Assembly: GCA_017555965.1 (NCBI GenBank)
Contig: JAFZFH010000081.1
Coordinates: 1-35,892, forward strand
Reading direction: 5' to 3'
Source: Bacteroidales bacterium
GTDB lineage: Bacteria; Bacteroidota; Bacteroidia; Bacteroidales; UBA932
DNA length: 35,892 nt
Both the position numbers and the translations under genes were made by a program. Shown here piece after piece: positions 1 through 6,780 of this stretch. The number at the start of each line of letters is the position of its first letter. Position 1 is the stretch's first letter. Under the pieces are notes generated by a model, which ran no database searches, was not told where the DNA came from, and saw only the letters and a program-made list of their open reading frames with translations.

Positions 1-1123
1 CTGCAAGACCAGTTCTCTTACCTACGCGGCACTGGAGCATCCAAAGCTTACCGTCCTGGATAGTGAACTCGATATCCTGCATGTCGCGGAAGTGGTTCTC
101 GAGGTGGAGACGGATGCCGTCGAGCTCTGCGTATACTGCAGGCATTGAAGTCTCGAGAGATGCGAGATGCTGGTTGTGTGGGTTCTTAGTTGACTCGTTA
201 AGTGGGTTTGGAGTACGGATACCTGCAACAACGTCCTCGCCCTGAGCGTTGATAAGCCACTCACCGTAGAACTTGTTGTCACCGTTAGCCGGGTTACGTG
301 AGAAAGCAACACCTGTAGCAGAGTTGTCACCCATGTTACCGAATACCATTGACTGTACGTTAACTGCAGTACCCCACTCATCAGGAATACCCTCGATGCG
401 ACGATATGCGATAGCGCGCTTTCCGTTCCATGACTTGAACACACCACCGATAGAACCCCAAAGCTGAGCCTCAGCTGAATCAGGGAACTCAGTTCCGAGA
501 ACCTCCTTTACGCGAACCTTGAACTTCTCGCAGAGATCCTGGAGCTCCTCAGCTGTGATGTCAGTGTCAGAAGCATAACCCTTTGCATGCTTGAGCTCTT
601 CCATCATTCTGTCGAGCTGCTGGCGGATACCCTGACCGTCTGCAGGCTCGATACCCTCTGCCTTCTCCATCACAACGTCAGAGTACATCATGATGAGACG
701 ACGATATGCGTCATATACGAAACGTGGGTTGTTTGTCTTTGCAATCATGCCTGGGATTGTCTCAGAGCAGAGACCGATGTTGAGGATTGTATCCATCATA
801 CCTGGCATAGAACTGCGGGCACCTGAACGGCAAGATACGAGGAGCGGATTCTCCTTGTCACCGAAAGTCATGCCCATGATAGCCTCAGTCTTCTTGAGAG
901 CCTCTGCAACTTCAGCCTTGAGAGCGTCGTTGTAACCGCCACCGAGCTCATAGTACTCTGTACAGCACTCAGTAGTGATTGTGAAACCAGCTGGTACAGG
1001 GATGTTGAGAGTACACATCTCGGCAAGGTTAGCACCCTTACCTCCGAGGAGCTCACGCATTGTACCGTTACCCTCAGCAGTCTTGCCTCCGAAGCAATAG
1101 ACTCTTTTCTTGTTTACTTCCAT
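1..1123 (-). CDS. ppdK: Pyruvate phosphate dikinase, N-terminal part (cut by window edge)
   Basis: The minus strand reads open from the ATG at 1121-1123 to the left edge, giving 374 residues of a protein that is normally about 900 long. PPDK interconverts pyruvate, ATP and Pi with phosphoenolpyruvate, AMP and PPi in the cytoplasm, and in fermenting anaerobes it commonly acts in glycolysis. The visible part is the nucleotide-binding region. It has the early GGKGANLAEM motif, the SCRSGARSSMPGMMDT block, SMVFGNMGDNSATGVAFSRN and the GEDVVAGIRTP segment, all diagnostic of the family. The swivelling phospho-histidine domain and the PEP-binding barrel lie outside the window. Codons are strongly biased (AAG, GAG, CTC, GGT), as in aldolase at the other end, which suggests high expression. 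It lies 106 bp downstream of the PurL-like gene on the same strand. No convincing promoter box was found in that gap. Confidence 0.96.
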   Translation of the reverse strand, partial: MEVNKKRVYCFGGKTAEGNGTMRELLGGKGANLAEMCTLNIPVPAGFTITTECCTEYYELGGGYNDALKAEVAEALKKTEAIMGMTFGDKENPLLVSCRSGARSSMPGMMDTILNIGLCSETIPGMIAKTNNPRFVYDAYRRLIMMYSDVVMEKAEGIEPADGQGIRQQLDRMMEELKHAKGYASDTDITAEELQDLCEKFKVRVKEVLGTEFPDSAEAQLWGSIGGVFKSWNGKRAIAYRRIEGIPDEWGTAVNVQSMVFGNMGDNSATGVAFSRNPANGDNKFYGEWLINAQGEDVVAGIRTPNPLNESTKNPHNQHLASLETSMPAVYAELDGIRLHLENHFRDMQDIEFTIQDGKLWMLQCRVGKRTGLA

Positions 1124-1229
1124 AATTTTGTAAATATTTGATTGATAATAAATAAAATCAAGTCGATCGGAATAATGCCCTTGCTTGGGAAAATTCCGGC
1201 GCGAATTTACGAAATATTCTTCAAATTTC

Positions 1230-2396
1230 CTAATCTTCGCCCTCGCTTGCCTGGCTCAAAAGTGATGCGAGAATACCGGCTACAGGGTTTCTGCTTTTTT
1301 CCTTGAAACTTACTCCCTCGGATGTGGCCGAAGGGTGTCCCAGAGGGTAGTATGCGATGTCCTGCAGAAGCATCTGCGAGTCGAAATAATCGTAGTCGTT
1401 GTCACGTATCTGTATGATCACGCCCGGAATCTCTCCGAAAAGTATCTTTGTCGAATCTTCCTCCTGATACGATGTCATGATTCCGCTTATATCCAGTCTT
1501 GCGCCTTTGCCTTCGCAGAAACGGAAAGCGGCTGTTGCCAGGCCTCCGTTGCCGATGCTGATGCCCGCGGAGACTATTCCGTCTTCAACAAGTTCTCTGA
1601 CGACTTCGTAGCAGTCGATGAAATAGTCTGCGTCCATGATCTGCGGAGCAGGTCCTCCCTTGTGACCGTTTACCTGGGCGAGCATGGAACCTCCCAACTT
1701 GAAGGCTCCGGTGTCGAAAGGGATGTAGATGAGCCAGCTGTCCTGGTCGTCTATGATGACGGAAGGACACTGCCTCTCGTCTCCGATCCATGGGTGTCGG
1801 CTTTCGTAAGGTGACGATTTGAACAGGATAGGGTCCTGGATTTCTTCCTCCTCAGGAATTTCCGGCTCAGGCAGCCATGCGAAGAATTTTGCACTGTTTT
1901 CCCCTTCGCCCTCAATGAACAGATAGTCAGACATAGGGACGCCTAGAGAATAAGTGTAATCACTTGCTGCAGAAACGCTTGAATAGAAAGATGCCATGTT
2001 GCCCGTAGGTTCCGTGTTCCATTCCCACTGCGCCCACATCCTTAGGTCTCCAAGACGGAAATGTCCTTTGCTCCATAATCTTGATGTAAGTGCATTTGCA
2101 ATGGTCAACCTTGTGCAATGCTCCGGATACAGCATGGAGAACGGAAGCTCCGCACATGACGCTTCGACGGTCAATGCGGCGTATTCTTCATTTCTGTTGC
2201 GGTCGTAGGCGAAGGCTGTTACCGGAAGGTCAGTTGACTCGTCGATGATGTCATCGAAAGCTCCGAACATGTCGCCGGACGGCATGTCTGTTTCGTCGTA
2301 TTCCATGCACTCATCCAGAAGTTCTGCGGGAGTCATCTCCTGTCTTATTCCGTCAATGATGTAGTGCGAATACAACGCTGATTCGTTTTCCTTCAT
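1230..2396 (-). CDS. PurL-derived protein lacking glutaminase domain, likely pseudoenzyme
   Basis: This 388-residue protein resembles an internal portion of large-type phosphoribosylformylglycinamidine synthase (PurL, about 1,230 residues). Residues about 75-165 match the AIRS-type stretch that in PurL reads as ANALTNLVWAPL, then ANWMW, then a GEDARLY block and ALGINIPTGKDS; here the equivalents are ANALTSRLWSKG, AQWEWNTEPTGNMASFY and LGVPMSDYLF. Residues about 215-330 match the second AIRS domain, with IYIPFDTGAFKLGGSMLAQ and ILFGEIPGVIIQI. The normally conserved HD of the AGHD-x-GG motif has become AGISIGNGGL (277-286), and the GKDS motif is lost. The glutamine amidotransferase domain and the first half of PurL are absent. 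I infer that it does not make FGAM; a structural, regulatory or other ligand-binding role is open. The ORF is intact. A GAGGAA sequence lies about 7 nt before the start. Assignment is from remembered family motifs, not a search. Confidence 0.72.
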   Translation of the reverse strand: MKENESALYSHYIIDGIRQEMTPAELLDECMEYDETDMPSGDMFGAFDDIIDESTDLPVTAFAYDRNRNEEYAALTVEASCAELPFSMLYPEHCTRLTIANALTSRLWSKGHFRLGDLRMWAQWEWNTEPTGNMASFYSSVSAASDYTYSLGVPMSDYLFIEGEGENSAKFFAWLPEPEIPEEEEIQDPILFKSSPYESRHPWIGDERQCPSVIIDDQDSWLIYIPFDTGAFKLGGSMLAQVNGHKGGPAPQIMDADYFIDCYEVVRELVEDGIVSAGISIGNGGLATAAFRFCEGKGARLDISGIMTSYQEEDSTKILFGEIPGVIIQIRDNDYDYFDSQMLLQDIAYYPLGHPSATSEGVSFKEKSRNPVAGILASLLSQASEGED

Positions 2397-2436
2397 AAAA
2401 TGGTTCCTCTTTTGGGGATAAGTCTGTAAAATTACT

Positions 2437-2444
2437 TATTTTTG
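2437..2444 (+). promoter_or_regulatory. Bacteroidetes-type -7 box for folC
   Basis: TATTTTTG fits TAnnTTTG, and TTTG at 2411-2414 lies 22 bp upstream as a possible -33 element, slightly longer than the usual 19-21. Transcription would start about 25 nt before the folC ATG. Confidence 0.5.
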
Positions 2445-2474
2445 TCTTCTTAACAAACGATTTTTTGCTGTTTT

Positions 2475-3881
2475 ATGGAGAAAAAATTTTCGGACGCTTC
2501 ATACGAGTCTTTGATTCAGGAGTTGTTCTGCAGATTCCCTTCATTCCAGAAGGTGGGGGCAGGTGCATATAAGCCTGGTATTGCCAATATGGAGTTTGCG
2601 GATCAGCTGTTGGGGCATCCGCACAGGAAATATAAGGTGGTTCATGTTGCCGGCACAAACGGAAAAGGATCTGTTTCCAATATGCTGGCATCCGTTCTTG
2701 CTTCGTCGGGTCTTAAGGTAGGACTCTATACCTCCCCTCATATACTTGATTTTCGCGAGAGGATGAGGGTCTGCACGTGTTGTCATCCTGGTGGAAGCGA
2801 AGGGTCTTTCTCTCTGATTTCAAAACAGTATGTCTGGGATTTCGTCCGCCAGTGGAAGGATACCTTCGATCATCTTGACATGTCTTTCTTTGAGATCACT
2901 ACCTTGATGGCGCTTTCTTGGTTTGCCGATCAGCAGGTGGATGTGGTTGTTCTGGAAACGGGTCTTGGAGGCCGTCTGGACAGTACGAATATCGTCTCTC
3001 CTGTCTTGAGCGTGATTACCAATATCGGTCTGGATCATTGTGATCTTCTGGGAGAAACTCTTCCTGAGGTTGCCTTTGAAAAAGCGGGAATCATCAAGCC
3101 TAAGGTTCCTGTCGTAGTTGGGGAGAGCAATCCGGAAACTGATGCTGTCTTTGAGCGTAAGGTGTTGTATACCAATCTTTCTGAGCCGGAGTATATGGGT
3201 AACCGTCCAACTATCATGTCCCTGTTGACCTTTGCGGACAAGGTCGAACCTTCGCTCTGGTCAGAGCATGAGGAGATTCTTTCAAAGATGGATCTTCAGG
3301 GTTCATATCAGAGAAAGAATCTTCGTACGGTGCTTGCTGTGCTGGATGTTCTTTCATCAGGTGTTGTTTCGTCTGAATCAGGGGCAGAGACGAAGGATGC
3401 ATTGATTCATGCTGCTCATAGGACGGGGTTCCGTGGAAGATGGGAGAGGGTGTCGGATGATCCTGTTGTCATCTGTGATATCGGTCATAATGAACACGGA
3501 TTGAAATACAACTTTGCCCAACTTGAGAAGATGAAGTCGGATGGCGTGTGTACTGATGTTATTCTCGTGTACGGTTCAGTTGCAGATAAGGATGTCGATG
3601 CGGTCATGCATCTGATGCCTGAAGGTGCGGTATATGTATTTACCCAGGCACATGGCAAACGTGCGCTTGCCGCATCTGCGGTTCGCGACAAATATCTCGC
3701 TTTCTGTGCTGAATCCGGCAGGAGTACGGAAGATGTACATGTGACAGATAATGTCAAGGATGCTGTAGAACTTGCCAGGAAGCTGGCTGCTGATCTGAAG
3801 TCATCTGATCCGTGTGCGCGCCCTCTGATATACATCGGAGGCAGCACGTATGTCGTTTCTGAAGCTATCGCGATGTTGTAG
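2475..3881 (+). CDS. folC: Bifunctional folylpolyglutamate synthase / dihydrofolate synthase
   Basis: The 468-residue protein adds glutamate to dihydropteroate and to folates in the cytoplasm, using ATP. The Mur-ligase-like P-loop GTNGKGS lies at residues 60-66, followed by LYTSPHILDFRERMRV, which is typical of FolC. VVVLETGLGGRLDSTN and the VITNIGLDHCDLLG segment give the ligase centre, and RGRWERV with CDIGHNEHG marks the C-terminal domain. It is slightly longer than the common 420-440 residues. The ATG at 2475 follows a -7 box at 2437-2444 and is preferred. It is divergent from the PurL-like gene (78 bp between starts) and is followed by a hairpin before the two minus-strand tRNAs. Confidence 0.95.
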   Translation: MEKKFSDASYESLIQELFCRFPSFQKVGAGAYKPGIANMEFADQLLGHPHRKYKVVHVAGTNGKGSVSNMLASVLASSGLKVGLYTSPHILDFRERMRVCTCCHPGGSEGSFSLISKQYVWDFVRQWKDTFDHLDMSFFEITTLMALSWFADQQVDVVVLETGLGGRLDSTNIVSPVLSVITNIGLDHCDLLGETLPEVAFEKAGIIKPKVPVVVGESNPETDAVFERKVLYTNLSEPEYMGNRPTIMSLLTFADKVEPSLWSEHEEILSKMDLQGSYQRKNLRTVLAVLDVLSSGVVSSESGAETKDALIHAAHRTGFRGRWERVSDDPVVICDIGHNEHGLKYNFAQLEKMKSDGVCTDVILVYGSVADKDVDAVMHLMPEGAVYVFTQAHGKRALAASAVRDKYLAFCAESGRSTEDVHVTDNVKDAVELARKLAADLKSSDPCARPLIYIGGSTYVVSEAIAML

Positions 3882-3908
3882 GCATCAAAGTATCTTGGAC
3901 ATAAGCAC

Positions 3909-3942
3909 AAAAAAAGAGACTCACCGTAGTGAATCTCTTTTC
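3909..3942 (-). terminator. Rho-independent terminator downstream of tRNA-Val, possibly bidirectional
   Basis: Read on the minus strand, an AAAGAGA arm pairs with TCTCTTT, with a TTCAC/GTGAG inner stem around a short loop, and a run of seven T follows. On the plus strand the same hairpin ends in TTTTCT, so it may also stop folC transcription. Confidence 0.75.
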
Positions 3943-4020
3943 TGGTGGGAGCAGAGGGAGTCGAACCCCCGACCCTCTGCTTGTAAGGCAGATGCTCTAA
4001 ACCAACTGAGCTATGCTCCC
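3943..4020 (-). tRNA. tRNA-Val (anticodon TAC), CCA encoded
   Basis: The minus strand folds as a cloverleaf. The acceptor stem pairs GGGAGCA (5' end at 4020) with TGCTCCC. The D-arm carries AGCTCAGTTGG. The anticodon loop is CTTACAA, giving UAC for valine. The T-arm contains GGTTCGAC. The 3' CCA is encoded at 3943-3945. It is 78 nt including CCA. A weak -7 box, TATTTTTG, lies at 4124-4131 between the two tRNAs, so it may have its own start or be co-transcribed with tRNA-Asp. Confidence 0.95.
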
Positions 4021-4147
4021 GTTTTGTTTCTTTTTGCCGATAACTGCGTCAGACTTCGCATCTTCAGTCGGTCATTACCACAAGGTAACTCCCTCCTTCA
4101 GAGCTTGTCTTCCTTGTTCTCGACAAAAATAAACTTCAACATTTTTG

Positions 4148-4221
4148 CGGTGCGGACGGGACTCGAACCCGCGACCCCCGGCGTGACAGGCCGGTATTCT
4201 AACCAGCTGAACTACCGCACC
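4148..4221 (-). tRNA. tRNA-Asp (anticodon GTC), CCA not encoded
   Basis: The minus-strand cloverleaf has acceptor GGTGCGG (5' end at 4221) pairing with CCGCACC, a G discriminator as expected for aspartate, anticodon loop CTGTCAC giving GUC, and a T-arm with GGTTCGAG. It is 74 nt long. The sequence after the discriminator is CAAAAA, so CCA must be added enzymatically, unlike the neighbouring tRNA-Val. Confidence 0.95.
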
Positions 4222-4259
4222 AATTGTTCAGACTTATGCGTTTTTGTCTAACGCGGATG

Positions 4260-4290
4260 CAAAGGTAGGTATTTTTTTGAAATCTGCAAA
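4260..4290 (-). promoter_or_regulatory. Consensus Bacteroidetes promoter for tRNA-Asp
   Basis: On the minus strand TTTG (4287-4290) is followed after exactly 19 bp by TACCTTTG (4260-4267), matching the -33/-7 consensus for the Bacteroidota primary sigma factor. The start point would lie about 30 nt before the mature tRNA-Asp. A 16-nt stretch over the -7 box is identical to that in the rubrerythrin promoter. Confidence 0.82.
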
Positions 4291-4341
4291 CTTTTTTGTG
4301 CAATTTTTCGAAAAAACTGCGAAAAACTGCAAAAATAGGCC

Positions 4342-4376
4342 AAAAAGAGGCGGCAAGCTCAATTTTGCCTGCCGCC
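4342..4376 (-). terminator. Rho-independent terminator of hsp20
   Basis: On the minus strand, ten pairs (GGCGGCAGGC with GCTTGCCGCC, one G-U) enclose an 8-nt loop and are followed by TCTTTTT. The hairpin begins a few bases after the hsp20 stop codon and insulates the downstream tRNA promoter. Confidence 0.85.
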
Positions 4377-4381
4377 AGCTT

Positions 4382-4834
4382 TTATTTGACCTCGATCACT
4401 CTTTTTTCGTCTTCAACCTTTTCCTTGGTTGTCTTCGGAACCTTTATATAAAGGATACCATTATTGACGTGAGCTTCGATCGCCTCCTTGTCTGCATTGT
4501 CGGGGAGAAGCAGAGTCTGGCTGAATTTTGAATATGAGAATTCTTTTCTGAGGTATTTGCATTCCTTCATCTCATGATCCTTCTCCTTGTCCTTGCATCC
4601 GCAGTCTGTCTTTTCCATTTCTATTACAAGATTGCCATCTTTGTTGAGATGTATCTTGAAGTCATCCTTGCACATGCCCGGAGCCGCAACTTCAATCTTG
4701 TAGCCCTTGTCGTTTTCCTTTACATTTATTGCAGGTGAGGTCATTCCCACTCTTTCAAGAGGTCTGTTCTCAAAGAAGTCATTAAAGAAGTCTGTCAGAC
4801 CGTACTGACCGTTGAATCTTCGTGCTGGTAACAT
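4382..4834 (-). CDS. Small heat shock protein, Hsp20/alpha-crystallin family
   Basis: This 150-residue cytoplasmic holdase-type chaperone binds unfolding proteins and keeps them refoldable. The alpha-crystallin domain spans about residues 33-140: PAINVKENDKGYKIEVAAPG, then YLRKEFSYSKFSQTLLLP, then ending in NNGILYIKVPK. A short C-terminal VIEV resembles the I-x-I/V anchor. The loop after the fifth strand is unusual in carrying C78, C80, H87 and C92. The start at 4834 is supported by AGGAG (complement of 4844-4848) 9 nt upstream, which is a rare clear Shine-Dalgarno in this window. A sigma70-like promoter with a 14-bp palindrome lies just upstream, and a strong terminator follows, so the gene appears monocistronic. 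Confidence 0.95.
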   Translation of the reverse strand: MLPARRFNGQYGLTDFFNDFFENRPLERVGMTSPAINVKENDKGYKIEVAAPGMCKDDFKIHLNKDGNLVIEMEKTDCGCKDKEKDHEMKECKYLRKEFSYSKFSQTLLLPDNADKEAIEAHVNNGILYIKVPKTTKEKVEDEKRVIEVK

Positions 4835-4876
4835 ATTTGTAGTCTCCTATCCGTTAAATTGTTTATATACGTTTAC

Positions 4877-4905
4877 CTTATATAAGGTGACCCCATATTT
4901 GTCAA
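4877..4905 (-). promoter_or_regulatory. Sigma70-like promoter of hsp20 overlapping a palindrome
   Basis: On the minus strand TTGACA (4900-4905) and TATAAG (4877-4882) are separated by 17 bp, unlike the TAnnTTTG promoters elsewhere here. The perfect 14-bp palindrome ACCTTATATAAGGT (4875-4888) overlaps the -10 position and could be an operator. This is inference from sequence only. Confidence 0.5.
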
Positions 4906-4943
4906 TATCTGTACCATTTGCAGATTATGTGGATAAAAAGCGT

Positions 4944-4951
4944 TATATTTG
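4944..4951 (+). promoter_or_regulatory. Bacteroidetes-type -7 box for manA
   Basis: TATATTTG lies 20 bp before the manA ATG. TTTG at 4917-4920 is 23 bp upstream, longer than the usual spacing, so the -33 element is uncertain. Confidence 0.5.
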
Positions 4952-4971
4952 CGGACTATATATATAAGTAG

Positions 4972-6240
4972 ATGGAAAAGAAACTATACCCTTTAAGATT
5001 TATACCGATCGCATCAAGGAGACCTTGGGGCGGAAATGCCCTTGTAACTAAGCTGGGAAAGGATTTTGCTGAGTGTGATGAGGATGGAAATGAGATTCCG
5101 CTTGGACCTGATGTGAAGGTTGGTGAGAGCTGGGAGATCGCTGATATGGGTTTCGAGGATTCTGTCATTGCTGACGGATGGCTCGCAGGAAACACAATCA
5201 GCGAGGTAATGGAGACATATCTTGAGCGTATTGTAGGAGAGAACGTATACAACTATTACGGAAGACAGTTTCCTCTTCTTGTAAAGTTTCTCGATATAAA
5301 CGGAAAACTTTCTGTTCAGGTACATCCGGATGATGAGATTGCAGCAGAGAGATATGATGCTCTTGGCAAGAATGAAATCTGGTATGTCCTTGAAGCCGGT
5401 CCGGATGCTAAGATTTATGCAGGTTTCAATCGCGAGATGACTGCACAGGAACTTTATGACAGATGTCATGACGGCACTGTAGCTGAGACTCTTAATGTCA
5501 TCTGTCCTAAGAAGGGTGATGTGATCCACATGAAGCCGGGAACAGTGCATGCGGCAGAGGGTGGACTGATAGTCGTGGAAATTCAGGAATCTTCAGACAT
5601 GACTTTCCGTCTTTACGACTGGGGGCGCGAATTCAATCCTATGACAGCACGCCCGCTCCATCTTGAAGAAGCTATCGACTTCATCGATTATGGCCCGTTC
5701 GACCACAGCCTCTTCAGAAAAGGTCCGGAATGGGGAAGGGAGGAGTCTCATGAACCATGTGGACATGAGTGTCAGTGCGGAGGCCACCACCATCATCACG
5801 AAGATGAAAAGGTTATCGTGAATCTTGTGGAAGGACATCCGTTCAATGTCGCAAAGATTACATTGACAGATCCTCTGCATATCTATACAGAGAAATTCGA
5901 AAGCTTCATATTATATGTATGCGTAGAAGGTGCGGCATCAATTCAGGTACCGTCTACAAATGAAAAGGGCGAAGCATGCATGGAGAACTATGAGTTCTCG
6001 AAGGGAGAGACAATCATGGTGCCTGCTGATATGCCGGACTTCTTCCTTGTGCCTAGAGACCGTTCGACAGTACTTCTTGAAGCTGTATGCAGCCCTGATC
6101 CGGATTTTGATGCTTACATCGATCCTGACACTGAGGCTTTCCTTGAAGGTGAGGACTATGAGGGACTTGAGGATGGTGCTTTTGATGATGATGAACCGAT
6201 GGAACCGGCTGGTTCAACTCCGTTGAATTTCTTTAGCTGA
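4972..6240 (+). CDS. manA: Mannose-6-phosphate isomerase, class I, with His/Cys-rich insertion
   Basis: The 422-residue enzyme interconverts fructose-6-phosphate and mannose-6-phosphate and links glycolysis to GDP-mannose. The zinc site is visible: QVHPDD, then KNEIWYVLEAG, then KPGTVHA. The RLYDWGR segment that follows is also typical. Short bacterial homologues are roughly 310-330 residues. The extra length here comes from an insertion at about 258-281, with C263, H265, C267, C269 and five consecutive histidines (272-276), and from a very acidic tail (about 385-415). The insertion separates the catalytic cupin from the C-terminal cupin. The S4-domain gene starts 4 nt after the stop, so the two are probably co-transcribed. 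Confidence 0.92.
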   Translation: MEKKLYPLRFIPIASRRPWGGNALVTKLGKDFAECDEDGNEIPLGPDVKVGESWEIADMGFEDSVIADGWLAGNTISEVMETYLERIVGENVYNYYGRQFPLLVKFLDINGKLSVQVHPDDEIAAERYDALGKNEIWYVLEAGPDAKIYAGFNREMTAQELYDRCHDGTVAETLNVICPKKGDVIHMKPGTVHAAEGGLIVVEIQESSDMTFRLYDWGREFNPMTARPLHLEEAIDFIDYGPFDHSLFRKGPEWGREESHEPCGHECQCGGHHHHHEDEKVIVNLVEGHPFNVAKITLTDPLHIYTEKFESFILYVCVEGAASIQVPSTNEKGEACMENYEFSKGETIMVPADMPDFFLVPRDRSTVLLEAVCSPDPDFDAYIDPDTEAFLEGEDYEGLEDGAFDDDEPMEPAGSTPLNFFS

Positions 6241-6244
6241 TAAG

Positions 6245-6688
6245 ATGGAAGAAATCAGAATTGATAAATATCTATGGGCCATAAGGGTCTATAAGACCAG
6301 GACGGATGCGACAGATGCCTGCAAAGGTGGAAAGGTACGTATAAACGGAGCAGATACCAAGCCGTCGAAGCCTGTCAAGGTCGGCGATACGATAGTGGCG
6401 CGTAAAGGCCCGGTCGTATATACATATAGAGTATTGCAGCTTATAGACAAGAGGCAGGGAGCAAAACTGGTTCCGAATTATGCGGAGAACCTTACGCCTC
6501 CTGAAGAGCTTGCCAAGCTCCGTGCTCCGGTGGAAACATTCTTCCTCAAGCGAGACAGGGGTGCAGGACGTCCTACAAAGAAGGATCGTCGCCAGATGGA
6601 GGATCTGTGGGACAATCTCAGCTTCGATGTTCCTGACGATATCGCAGAGCTTATAGCATCAGATTTTGACTTCGAAGACGAAGACTAG
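6245..6688 (+). CDS. hslR: S4-domain RNA-binding protein, Hsp15 (HslR) family
   Basis: This 147-residue protein has an N-terminal S4 RNA-binding domain (about residues 4-65: IRIDKYLWAIRVYKTRTDA, then CKGGKVRINGADTKPSKPV) and a basic C-terminal part with RDRGAGRPTKKDRR followed by an acidic end. In Escherichia coli, Hsp15 binds 50S subunits that carry stalled nascent chains and frees them for recycling; a similar role is inferred here. It is 4 nt downstream of manA and faces rubrerythrin across a large bidirectional hairpin. Confidence 0.87.
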   Translation: MEEIRIDKYLWAIRVYKTRTDATDACKGGKVRINGADTKPSKPVKVGDTIVARKGPVVYTYRVLQLIDKRQGAKLVPNYAENLTPPEELAKLRAPVETFFLKRDRGAGRPTKKDRRQMEDLWDNLSFDVPDDIAELIASDFDFEDED

Positions 6689-6709
6689 CATACTCTGCTA
6701 CATAAAAAT

Positions 6710-6763
6710 ATTACCGGTCGGTAACAGAATGGTGAGTTTCACCGAATGTTGCCGACCGGTAAT
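6710..6763. terminator. Nested bidirectional hairpin between hslR and rubrerythrin
   Basis: A 17-nt arm, ATTACCGGTCGGTAACA (6710-6726), pairs with TGTTGCCGACCGGTAAT (6747-6763) with only one mismatch (G-U in RNA). The 20-nt loop itself contains GGTGA (6731-6735) and TCACC (6739-6743), which form a second small hairpin. It sits between two convergent genes with A/T-rich flanks on both sides, as expected of a two-way terminator. Confidence 0.75.
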
Positions 6764-6780
6764 GTGTTTATATTATCAAT

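Noticed and set aside
4074-4087. Small TTACC/GGTAA stem between the two tRNAs considered as a regulatory RNA
   Set aside because: Five pairs with a 4-nt loop is too weak to support a feature. The region is best read as tRNA spacer.
3850-4251. Plus-strand reading frame of 133 codons spanning the tRNA region, with WEQRESNPRPSACKADALNQLSYAP and RTGLEPATPGVTGRYSNQLNYRT segments
   Set aside because: These segments are the classic antisense translations of tRNA genes (here tRNA-Val and tRNA-Asp) that appear as spurious proteins in databases. The frame also overlaps the end of folC.
4244-4531. Plus-strand reading frame of 95 codons
   Set aside because: It runs through the tRNA-Asp promoter and the hsp20 terminator and lies antisense to hsp20. 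Its composition is low-complexity.
5014-5550. 178-codon minus-strand frame inside manA
   Set aside because: It is antisense to the conserved zinc-binding part of manA, with no family resemblance and no promoter.
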